DNA from: Dipetalonema caudispina
Lineage: Eukaryota > Nematoda > Chromadorea > Rhabditida > Onchocercidae
DNA length: 64,000 nucleotides
NCBI GenBank assembly: GCA_013365325.1
Contig: JABVXV010000004.1
Coordinates: 558,001-622,000, forward strand
Direction of reading: 5' to 3'
The first letter of the stretch is position 1, and each line of letters starts with the position of its first letter. A model generated the notes under the pieces. The model was not told where the DNA came from, made no database searches, and was given only the letters and a program-made list of their open reading frames with translations. This document shows, piece after piece, positions 28,176-41,263 of the stretch. A program made the translations under genes and the position numbers.

Positions 28176-31100
28176 TGTAAAAAAATCTAAAAGGAAAATT
28201 TTTCAACAGTGATAAAAATGTTAATCATTAAAATCCTCTTGCATTCTGCATAAAGATTGATCGGTCTAATTATGCGAAAGTTTTTGTAAATTTCTTTTAT
28301 CTCAGATCAGTAATATAAAATTATGTATTTTCGTTTATAGAGAACTGAAATATTCTAAAAAAGTAGTACCACTTTAACAATGGACTATAATAAAAGATGT
28401 GGTAGTATACAACATAGTTACACAATGTCTGTTAAATTCTTATTTTGGATTGGTTATGAGCTATTTGAGTAATAGTCAAACTTTCCTTAGAATTAATGAC
28501 AAATAGCTAAAATTATATGTAAAATTGAGGAAGTATATTGCTCTCTGAATTATTGATCATGAATATATTGCAAGACCGTTGGATGAATTACTCTTCAGTT
28601 CCATAAATTATCCTTATCGTTATAAAGTATGCTGCATTGAGAGAGTATCAGTTATATAATCTGAGCAGATTTTTCTTTTCCATTGTTGAGGACACAGCTT
28701 CACAATTTTCTCCACGAAAGCAAATTTTCATTCGATAAGATATGATTGAATGATGAGGAATTGCTTATTAGAGTTGAATTAATTACTATTAACAACAACA
28801 AAAAAAAAAAAAAAAGAAGGAACGATATTGTGGAGATGAACGTTGAAATAAAGAAAGTGCTACAACCTGAACAAAGATTGATCCAAATGCTGTCATCTCT
28901 AAATTATATTTACCTGTACTCTGTTGTTTCTCTTTATTGTCATATTTTTCGTATCACATGAGCCATAGTCGTAAATGCAGCAGTTATTTATTTCATTTCG
29001 GTATGTATGATTTTGTCACTGATTGTGACAGCTGTTCACAAGAATAATTTCAAATGTCAATTCAGTAAAAGTCATTTAAACTAACTAAGTTAATGCTCTC
29101 CTGTTCGTTTATTTCTATAAGTGATAGTAAGTTGAGTAAGGTGAAATTAAATATGCATTTATGAATTTTACAATTATCATTATGAGAAACATTCCAAGTC
29201 CAAAAGGAGTTATGCAGCAATTCGAAATTTCGTTTTATCTCTCTACTCAAGAATACTGTTATTCATCTAACAATCAATAATTGATCATTCAAAGTAATTA
29301 GCCATTTATTTCAATCTACTCAGCATTTCAATAGTTATGACAAAACTGTTAACAGTACAATGTATTTTCTTCTGATTACTTCACTCCCAGAAATTTGAGC
29401 AAAGAAAATTATGATTTTTCCGTCGTATTATTCATCAAGACTGTATGATAAAACATTACTTTCAGAATATCGGTATTTAACCATTGCATGTATAATATTA
29501 TCAGAAGGAAATGACATTTTTTATAGTTGAAAGAGAAATTCAAGTATCCGATGAAATGGTTTAATGGATGTATCGGAGAGATGAGCAGATTAGATTTGAA
29601 TAAATAAATGAAATAAACTTTCGCAAAGAACTGTAAAGAAATTAAGATCATGTAGGAGAAAAAAAAGGAGGCGAAGATCTTGAAAATAGATCTGCCAAGA
29701 TTTAAAAGCCTAATTGTTTTTCTAGTACCAATAACACTGAACTATTAAAAGTTACCTCATAACATATATCAGTGGTTTCTCACACCCTAATTTTCATTTT
29801 CAAGAAATAGATTCTTTGTGACACTTTTCAGTTACATTGCTTTCATTTCAACCAATCTATCTATAGCCGTTGCTAGTTTTAGAACAAGAATATCAGGGAC
29901 CAGAATTTGCTGCAATGCACTACCCAAATATCAGAAAAAGTTCATCCTATTCATTTCACGAATATGATCGATCATGAAAAATATTAAAAAATGGAGCAAA
30001 AGTTTGAAGGGACGTTCTTAAAATTTGAGTTTCGTTGAGAGTTCACGCAACCTGATAGACGACATTCATTGCAATTCGGTGCAGGAAGATGACAGATGAT
30101 TTGTCTCTAAGATGATGTCAGCTGTCATTAAAAGAGAGGAAAAATATGACTGGCAATATTCTTTGCATGCTTTTTCTTCTCTTATCGTCCTTTTGTTTAT
30201 GTTTATATTAGTACTACAACTCTAATAGAAAAGTTTTTTTATTTTTACATGCAAATAGCTTGCAATTTACGGTATCATTTCGAATTGCAGAAAAAGTTTA
30301 TGCAGATTACATCTCTTGATCACATCAAAATAAATCTTCCTTTATCTTATTTGATGATTTAGGCCTTAACATTATGTAACAATCACATTTATTCTTACCT
30401 TATTTTTAACGTCTATCTGCAAATAAAACTTAAATTAGTAAAAAACAACACCTTGTTCAATGTTCAGTATCCACTGATACTTCATCAAGATTTAAAGACC
30501 TAAAAATATGAAGATATGCTTTTCCCATCACAAATTATTCTTCTAATTGAACATCTATATGTCGAAATCAGGTCATATCCCTGACGTTGCTACCGAAATC
30601 AGTCAAAATGTTTCGCGAAGTACAAAAATGAAACAAAAAGATTATAGTATCAGAGAAAACCGCTAATTAGCATTTCCAATAAAAATATTAAATGGCTAGC
30701 ACTAAGTCAATAAGTGAATTAAACGTAACATTCTAAGGTTAACGTACAGCAACACTAAAAGACATCCTATATCGAATTGTTGAAGATTTTTTGCCAATGT
30801 CAAAATTTACGAAAAAACATTAATGGATTCACGAAGTGATAAATTAACGGGACATTAACGAATGTCAATGTCACCATTGAATGTATGTATAATTTAAGCC
30901 ACTGGACACTTCGTAACTAATGAACCAGTAAAATTTATCGAAAGTCAGATAGAACTGTATGTCACAACTTAAATTATGGTTACACAGTTTCCTATAAAGA
31001 TGACGTTGAAAAGGAACGACAAATTAATGGATTCATTAATTGCAAAGTGTACATTGGCTGAAGCTATACTCGCAGAATTACTTGAAAAACAATCAAACAT

Positions 31101-31765
31101 GTCAAGATTGCAGAAAGTTGGAAATGTTTGTTAAAAGTATTCTTGCGCAATAATTTTTGAAAAATCTGAAGGTTAAAAAATTCGTTTGTATCATAGATCA
31201 CAGATATTTCGAAATAATCACAAACCCCCATATTTTGTTATGAGTCCCTAACTTCCTCACCTGAAGAGTATTACAGTCTCATTGGTGCAAATATTACTGC
31301 AAGGAAACAAAAAAATGGTTACTTGTTTAGGAAAGTATTGGGTTAGTTCGCTTAAAAGAACTCGCTTACTCTGCAAAAATTAGCTTTGAAACTAAAGGAA
31401 ATCAAAGGCATTCATCCAGTCCATGACTTTATGATCACCAGTAGTGAAGAATAAACGGCTGGAAGTTATGCTTGACATCGTTGGTTTCATCTAATAAAGA
31501 AATCTTAAGAAATACAAAGTACACATTGGTCCCGACGTTGTTTCAACTTCTCCTTGTTGTGTTTTATCATGTGTCATCAATTTTTAACCAAACATTTCTT
31601 AATAAACTTCGTATAAAAATCATGCAAAATGTCTTTACAGGGCTAGCAATTGTATCAACGTACGTTTTCCGCATATAATCTGCTTCGCACGTTTTTTGTA
31701 AATCAAACAAAACGATTCATGTTTGAAAACTACATTATAAAAGCAATTTTTATAAGATGAAGTTT
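28176..31765. other. 3.6-kb intergenic region, no gene seen
   Basis: AT-rich, with short random open frames, a poly-A run at about 28800-28815 and no exon carrying recognisable motifs or matching splice sites. The left end is the promoter side of the decarboxylase gene and the right end is the 3' flank of cox-19. Confidence 0.55.
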
Positions 31766-32130
31766 TCATGACAATGTTTCGTCCTTATCCGAGAAACCGA
31801 GGTACTTCCATTCCTCCTGCTGCATTAGCCCATTGTCCATTCGACATTTCAGATAAATTTTCGCAAAATCTCGGCAATCATCAACCTTTTGCTGAAAAGA
31901 AATATCGCAAAAGGAGTCGAAAAATTTCCCTAGTGCTTTCCAAGAATTAAAATATATATAAAAAGAAGAAAAAAGAAAACAGAAAATGGCATTCAGCAAC
32001 TGCCCACCTCATGTTCATTCAAGCAAAGAATATATTTCAGCATTTCATATCTGCATTGTCCTTCATGATCCAGAGGAAAGGATCCCTTTGCAGGTGGTGT
32101 TGGAGTGGGTACTTTTATGGGAATACTCAT
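31766..32130 (-). CDS. cox-19: Cytochrome c oxidase assembly protein COX19
   Basis: Two exons (32130-32008, 31891-31766; phase 0) give 82 aa, close to the usual 90. The N-terminus has PPAKGSFPLDHEGQCRYEML. The twin CX9C motifs are complete: CRYEMLKYILC in exon 1 and CRDFAKIYLKC in exon 2. They are followed by the COX19 signature RMDNGLMQQEEWKYLGFSD. COX19 is a soluble intermembrane-space protein imported by the Mia40 relay and needed for copper delivery and complex IV assembly. It lies downstream of two small membrane-protein genes on the same strand and may share a transcript with them, although the 658-nt gap is wide. Confidence 0.95.
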
Positions 32131-32327
32131 TTTGAAAACAAGTTGACTCCTACTTCAAGAATTATCAAAAATGCTGAAAAACTCATTTATCTTTATTTCG
32201 ACCAATTTTTCTTAAACAGTTCAATGAAATTTGCTATTTCTTGACTATGATTAATATTACCTATTAAATACCAATATTATCAATAGAAATATTGCAAAAG
32301 TTGAATATGACCTGAATAGTCACTTCT

Positions 32328-32360
32328 TTTCTTGCTCTTTCAATAAAAAAGAGCAAGAAA
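32328..32360. other. Perfect 13-bp inverted repeat, 7-nt loop
   Basis: TTTCTTGCTCTTT (32328-32340) and AAAGAGCAAGAAA (32348-32360) are exact reverse complements around CAATAAA. It lies about 200 nt upstream of the cox-19 start on the opposite side from the coding exon. Confidence 0.85.
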
Positions 32361-32701
32361 GAAAGATAAATCTTGCAAATTCTTTAAGAAATATTTTAGA
32401 AAACACGAAAAAGTTTCGACTTTCCATAAATAATTCCACAATCAAAAGGCAAATTTTATATAGCAAAACAAAACAGCGAGCTCTCAGACCACTGACTATG
32501 ACGGTTGCATGAACGAGAACCCGAAAAAAGAAGGGTTAGTATGAAAAGCTTCTGAACAAAACATTATCACGGCTTATAGTCACATCTGCAACTTATGTTG
32601 TTAGCAGTACGAATAAGGATTCTCTTCATGGAAAGCATAAGCCACTGAAAATTTGTTCCTCATTTTTCGTTTAATGAAAACTCTATCCTTTGAAAATAAC
32701 T

Positions 32702-32766
32702 ATATACAAGGTTCTACGTATTGCCAATTGATAAATAGAATAATATACAAGGTTCTACATATTGCC
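32702..32766. repeat. Two-copy 24-nt direct repeat
   Basis: ATATACAAGGTTCTAC-R-TATTGCC occurs at 32702-32725 and 32743-32766 (period 41, one mismatch). It is immediately downstream of the stop of the 65-aa protein gene on the minus strand. Confidence 0.85.
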
Positions 32767-32788
32767 TTATCTAACAGAGTAAATCAAA

Positions 32789-33289
32789 TCAATTGTTCGT
32801 TTTAGGCCGCATCATAGATCCTTCCATAGATTCCATCATTCTCTCAAAACGCTCCAAACTTTGAATTGGCATCGGTTTAGGAGGTTGTTTTTTCTTCCAC
32901 TTTTCGTACACCAAACAAGCCGACATACCACCTGAAATATGTTTGAAATAGACTACGCAGACCGTGGGAATTCAGCATGTTTGAAGACATAGATAATTTT
33001 TTGTTCTTTCAAAGAATCCACTCTACTGTTCATTTCATCATTTGCCTCTGCCTCTCTTCTCTCTAGAAAGTACTTAATATTGCTAGTGCTCGTTTTGCCA
33101 GATAAAGGTAAAGAATCGTCCAAACAGCTGAATTTAACAAGACAGGACACGAACGACAAGTCCAAGCGGTAATTTGAATCCTTGAATAAGTCAATGACTC
33201 ATTAGAATATGTTAATTAAATGACTAATACTTACATATAAAACCAACAGGGAGCACACAAGCTTTAATATGCGAAAGTTTGATTATCAT
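32789..33289 (-). CDS. Small single-pass membrane protein, 65 aa (unrecognised)
   Basis: Two exons (33289-33235, 32931-32789; phase 1, TATATGTAAG donor, ATTTCAG acceptor) give 65 aa. Residues 9-26 (KACVLPVGFICGMSACLVYE) form one short hydrophobic helix, followed by a basic KWKKKQPPKP and a Met-rich amphipathic tail (ERFERMMESMEGSMMRPKTN). The size and helix-plus-basic-flank pattern resemble small inner-mitochondrial-membrane assembly factors, but I cannot assign a family. The ATG lies 21 nt after the stop of the upstream gene, with no AG in between to accept a spliced leader. The two products may therefore come from one two-cistron mRNA. Confidence 0.7.
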
Positions 33290-33310
33290 AATGGAGTAAT
33301 CCAAAAAAAA

Positions 33311-33719
33311 TCACTGCTTGTCTTCGTCTTCTTCTGGGAACCACTTGTGATAATCTTTCCTTTTTAGACGTGTGCCGCGAAGCTGTCCACCAATTATATC
33401 TTCTGCCTAGAAATTGAATTCAAAAATATTTTAAGAAGAGAAAAATCAAAATTTAAATGAACACTTACCATTAATAATATCTCTTTATACGGTAGTAAAG
33501 TCCAAAAAATGAGAAAGACGATAATATCAGGAGCAAAAAATAAATAAATAAAGGATAACAAACCCGATAAAAATAATCAGCAATTCGAGGTACACGGGTA
33601 AAAGTATCCTTTCTGAAATCTTCCGAACGTCGCCAAACAAGAAATGATGCGATACCGGAAACGAATACGACACCAACAGTAAGATCCATAAACCAAAGCC
33701 ACTTCGGTGGCTTCAACAT
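33311..33719 (-). CDS. Small membrane protein with a frame problem (unrecognised)
   Basis: Starts MLKPPKWLWFMDLTVGVVFV with a first helix through residue 30, then a charged loop RRSEDFRKDTFTRVPRIADY (exon from 33719). The last exon (33406-33311) encodes AEDIIGGQLRGTRLKRKDYH...FPEEDEDKQ. Between them the frame changes. Reading straight through gives a stop, whereas the shifted frame gives an excellent second helix ending LLPYKEILLM that joins the last exon in phase. Either an 83-nt intron with a 12-nt exon (33480-33469) is used, or one T or one ATTT unit is missing in the TTTATTTATTTATTTTTT run near 33530-33550. A two-helix protein of about 116 aa is the attractive reading. Function is not recognised. 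Confidence 0.6.
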
Positions 33720-34012
33720 GAATTATAAGAAATCCCTTTAACAATGATAAATATAAGTAATTCTTAAATGAATACCATTCAGGAGAACTATCATTATCAA
33801 ACTCTAACTAAGGGGCCAAGGATCTATTGATAACCATATGTCCAATAGGGATATCACAGCCTATCTTCTTCACATCAGAAACACTGCACACTCGTAGCCG
33901 AATAGCCAACAATGAGAACCTACCTGTTGCAAGTCAGCTATTACCTTGTTCCGGAAAGTTACCGGGGCTTGTTTTCAGGAATCTGTTTTCATGGATACTT
34001 GATGTGGTAGTA
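33720..34012. promoter_or_regulatory. Divergent promoter region, small membrane protein / mL64
   Basis: The 293-nt interval between the minus-strand ATG (33719) and the plus-strand mL64 start must hold both promoters. A TTTTCAG at 33972-33978 is a candidate trans-splice acceptor for mL64. A three-codon upstream frame (ATGGATACTTGA) lies between it and the chosen ATG. Confidence 0.45.
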
Positions 34013-35542
34013 ATGATGCAGTGTGGACGATTATCAATAATGTGTGTGATTCGATATTCATCCTACCTGGACACTGCAACAATAGCAGGAACCTCAAATA
34101 CTATCAATAACTCATCAAGCCTGCTCAAGGAACAGTGCAGCAATAGGAATACTAAAGTTGTATCGAGGTAATCTTGAATTTGACCTCTAACCTTCTGGTT
34201 TCAAAGCACTACTTGCTTATTCATTTATTCATTTTAATTAACGTTCCAATTAGCCTAGTGAGTTCCATTTCAATTACAGGTTAACCGAAAGGCATCGTTT
34301 AATTGCTGAAGGTCGCTTACCACCTGTGTCTTATGAGTGGGAGAAAGAGCTATGGGCAAAACGTGAACGTTTCGGTACTTATGGTTTGGCTAGTGGTGTT
34401 AATCCTGATGAGTTATGGCCCACTATCGAAGTGAGGGTTGCATTGCGTTTATGTCTCATTAACTCCTTCCCAGTGTTTTTTTCTCTTTTTTCTTTTAAAA
34501 TTTAAAAATATTACCCTGAAATAATGTTCAGGAAGCATTATATGGCTGACACTTTGCATTCATTGCTGGGTGTAATGAACCCGAGTGAATTGAATTGAAC
34601 TTTGCCTAGTCAGCACCACTTCTAAAGTTAAAGTTAATTTTTATTTTGCTGGTTTATTATCCTTCCAAATGGTTCTGTCGTATTTCAATCAGTTTAGTGT
34701 TTCAAAAAAAAAGAAAAAAATTGATTTTATAATTGCATTGAAAAACTAATCAAGCAAGCAAACATTTCAATGAGAATAATTATTTTTAGGAAATTCAGGA
34801 GGAAGAAGTGGTCGGGTGGTATATTAAGTACAGTGATGTCTTAAAAGTTGTGGAAAATGCCAAGAAGTCAGAACATGCCGCTTCTTTAACAAGGTAATCA
34901 TGCATGGAAATGTCAAATGTTATAGAACAAGAATATTTTCGTTCTTCGTATAGATGTATAAGCGTGTATTTGCAATTTTATTTTTTGTTCATTCGTCTTT
35001 GAGTCACAGTGCAAGTTCTCTCATTAAAATCACAATCTGTTAGACGAATCATGTTCAAATTTTGTTCATTTCAGGCTTAAAGAAGTGGCTGCAATTGAGG
35101 AAAAATATCCGGAAATGTTGAGGGAATTTTTGGAGAATCGAAAAGAAGTGGTTCCGGTGAAGTCGAAGCAAGAATTAGAAGCGGAGCAGCAAGCAAAAGA
35201 TATGCTTGAATACTATGGTTATGAAATCCCTCCTAAGGATCCACGATTCCCAATTTTATTTGAAAAAATGACTGAAGCGAAGAAGAAAGTTTGTGACTAT
35301 CATCCATTCAAATGAGCGAAATATCAGTTTCTTAAGTTGTGCAGCGTCAGTTCTTGCTTAATGAAAATTCTGATTGTTCTGTTTGACTTTTTCATTTATT
35401 TCTTTAATCGAACTATCGATTAAGTGTAGGAACGAGATTACAGGCAGCCAAATTAGCGGAAAAAGACGAACTATCGTTGAAGAAGCGTGTATCGCGAAGG
35501 AAAGAAAAAGAGAAGAAACAAGAGAAAAAAGAAGATTCATGA
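34013..35542 (+). CDS. GADD45GIP1: Mitochondrial ribosomal protein mL64 (CRIF1/GADD45GIP1)
   Basis: Exons 34013-34167, 34280-34430, 34790-34893, 35075-35288 and 35444-35542 give about 240 aa (human 222). The family core is clear: EKELWAKRERFGTYGLASGV, NPDELWPTIEEIQEEEVVGW and KEVAAIEEKYPEMLREFLEN. It continues with a long charged coil, EYYGYEIPPKDPRFPILFEK, and a lysine/glutamate-rich tail (AAKLAEKDELSLKKRVSRRK). The N-terminus (MMQCGRLSIMCVIRYSSYL) suits a mitochondrial presequence, but the exact start among nearby Mets is uncertain. The last junction uses a GTTTGT donor and GATTACAG acceptor; the earlier GTGTAG acceptor would break the frame. mL64 sits at the large mitoribosome exit tunnel and helps insert OXPHOS proteins. 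It is followed closely by ATE1. Confidence 0.9.
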
Positions 35543-35712
35543 TTTTGGTGTGGTTGTTTGTTAGAAAATAGGAATAAATGATAACTGGTGTTCTTCAAAT
35601 GTTACTGATAGACATTTTTCTTGTCCGATTCATATATGACAACCATCTTGTCAGCGTGCAACTGATATGCCCTTGCGTCGAACATATATGTTTCAAGCAG
35701 GAATATTTAGTG
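35543..35712 (+). promoter_or_regulatory. Operon-type intercistronic spacer
   Basis: Only 170 nt separate the mL64 stop from the ATE1 ATG. AATAAA (35573-35578) lies 31 nt after the stop, and a TATTTAG acceptor-like site (35704-35710) ends 2 nt before the ATG. The expected distance from cleavage site to acceptor is about 100-130 nt, the range typical of nematode operons resolved by trans-splicing. Confidence 0.55.
35573..35578 (+). terminator. Poly(A) signal AATAAA, mL64 gene
   Basis: Canonical hexamer 31 nt downstream of the mL64 TGA. Confidence 0.7.
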
Positions 35713-38968
<3,256 letters not shown>

Positions 38969-39662
38969 TATTTCATGGACTTATTTTTCAAATTTTAAAC
39001 TTTTGATTTCTCAAAATTAGCTATACAAAAAATTTTGTTTGGGGTGAATAAGTATAACATGAATTAAATCATTTTTCCGATTATGGTTCAAACAACTGAA
39101 AATGTGCCACACTTTTGTAGAGCTAGAACGAAGATTTCCTCGTAATCTGACGTTTGCCAATTCATGATACGTGAGCTTGGCAATATTAGCGTTAGAAAAG
39201 AGGACATATTGCAACCTTGAAACTTGCTAGACTATTGAAAAAATCATAGTTTCCACTGAAGAATTAAATTAAGTGATTCAAACCGTGAAAGCCTTACGAG
39301 CTAATGGATTTATGTGAATGGTTTAGCACGGACATCATTTTCGAGAGACTTGTCAATTTAGGGTTGAACTATCATTGAGGAGCTCATTGCATCGACTAGT
39401 CGGGATGGGGAGATTAGCTATGTTCATTTAGTTTCTGTAAAAGGAAATTCTCTTCTTGCATGCTTCTCTTTTCAATTATAAGAAATATCTTCTTCCGAAA
39501 AAAGCCCTCCCATCATCTCAGTTGCTGTACATTATTTATCATACCATACACATTATTCTTTCAATAAATTTCTGTGCATTATCCCTGCAGGTTATGTGTC
39601 AATTTGTTGTCATAGCGCTCTCAGTAGTTTCTTCATTTACTTCCTTAACACATAACGTCGTA

Positions 39663-39686
39663 ATATATATATATATATATATATAT
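39663..39686. repeat. (AT)12 microsatellite
   Basis: Perfect dinucleotide run. Confidence 0.95.
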
Positions 39687-40688
39687 TCTGCTTCCATTCT
39701 CCTATCCATCTCTTCCACTGTACTATATCATGTGTTAAACTTGCATTATAACCATTTACTAGGTAATTGGAAATCTGAATATTTCGTTCAATTGTTTTGG
39801 GGGCGATATTGGTTAAAAAGCTGTAATGTTTACTTGTAATTTTATAATCCGGAGATATGCAGATTTTATGTGATTGAAATTTTTTTCCTAAATGAACTCC
39901 TGTATAATTATATAGTCTTTCCTACAGAATTAGAATGTATGTATTCATAATAATTTGTTGCTTGATTCTAAATAGAGTCCTATATGTAAAACCGCTTAGA
40001 TGTATTGTCATGAATTATTATAGTATTGATTGTATCATTATGTTTTTTTCATTATTTAAAAATAAAATTTCTTTCTAGAAGACAAAATTTCATTTTTGGT
40101 ACTGATCATGTCGAGATCATTCGTATATCAAATGTTATTTTTCAAATTTACTAGACTTTATTCTTGCATGCTGACTGCATAGCAATGCTAATGCTAGATT
40201 TAAATTCAGATGATAGGAAGTATTGCCAGTGGATGTCGTCATCTATTATCATGAATGATTTCCTGTTGACTTTGTTAGTTCATAGTAGACATATAGTGAG
40301 AGTGAGCGTTTGATGAATTATCACACAAAAGTTTTAGAATAATAGGTGGAGATTGTATATGCTCGATACAGTCTGTCATCCTTTTCCCCTTGTCTGGTAC
40401 ACTGTTATCACATGTTTAAATGTGATCGTTATTTAATAGCCATTTCATGTCAACTGATTTACTTCTGATCAAAAAAAAAGAAGTATTAACTGGCTAGAAA
40501 TAGGATCATTTTCTTGAAACTTTGCATCTGCTATGGTACCTTATGGTACTTCAGCGATACACCCTTTCTCCCTGTTTATCTATTATCACTTGTTAATCAG
40601 TGCAAGAAATATCACAAAGCTATGATATTCAGTGATCAAATTTAAAGCGGCGTATTATATTGATGATATTAAGATGATGTTGACCTAC

Positions 40689-40690
<2 letters not shown>

Positions 40691-40720
<30 letters not shown>
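40691..40720. repeat. (TA)15 microsatellite
   Basis: Perfect dinucleotide run. Confidence 0.95.
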
Positions 40721-40723
<3 letters not shown>

Positions 40724-41263
40724 TTTAGTCATCTGTTTCGAACACCTGTCTGGTGGTTTTATGAACATTCGTGACGGAAATTTCGAAATTTACTCTTCCG
40801 TCAAAAAGATATTTTCGAATTGGCGGGAGGATAAGACTATGACTATAAGTTATATGACTATAAATTAAGAATTCTTGAAAATTTTTCTTCTTATCTAAGC
40901 AAAAAAGATGTCATCATGGAAATCGTCTTCTGTTAATACATTTTTTGTTAATCTAAAATTGGTAATGATACTAATTCCATTAATCATATGCAAACAAAGT
41001 TTTACCATTTCGCTACAAGATGCTGTACTTTGTCTGTACAGGATGAAGAAATGTGACTGTGCGGAGAGAGGGAAAATTAATTTATCTATCAATGTTTAAT
41101 TGATTATCGAATAAATGTGAAGATTCTAAAGTTTTTGAAGTGTTTCATACGTATAGAAAATTATGTTCCGTTACCAACTTTGTCGGACTTAATGATTAAC
41201 TCCGCTGTTATTATCGTAATTACATTAATGTTATTTATTAGTTTAGTTTTCAGGGCAACTCTA

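Larger units (their letters stand above)
32131..32788. other. Spacer between cox-19 and the 65-aa protein gene
   Basis: Non-coding. It holds a perfect 13-bp hairpin (32328-32360) and a two-copy 24-nt direct repeat (32702-32766), listed separately. Confidence 0.6.
38969..41263. other. 2.3-kb intergenic region between ate-1 and ile-1
   Basis: No coding exon is recognised. It holds two dinucleotide microsatellites, (AT)12 at 39663-39686 and (TA)15 at 40691-40720, the ate-1 3' flank and the ile-1 promoter. Hydrophobic open frames just before 41264 run into the ile-1 first exon but lie upstream of the TTTTCAG site. Confidence 0.55.
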
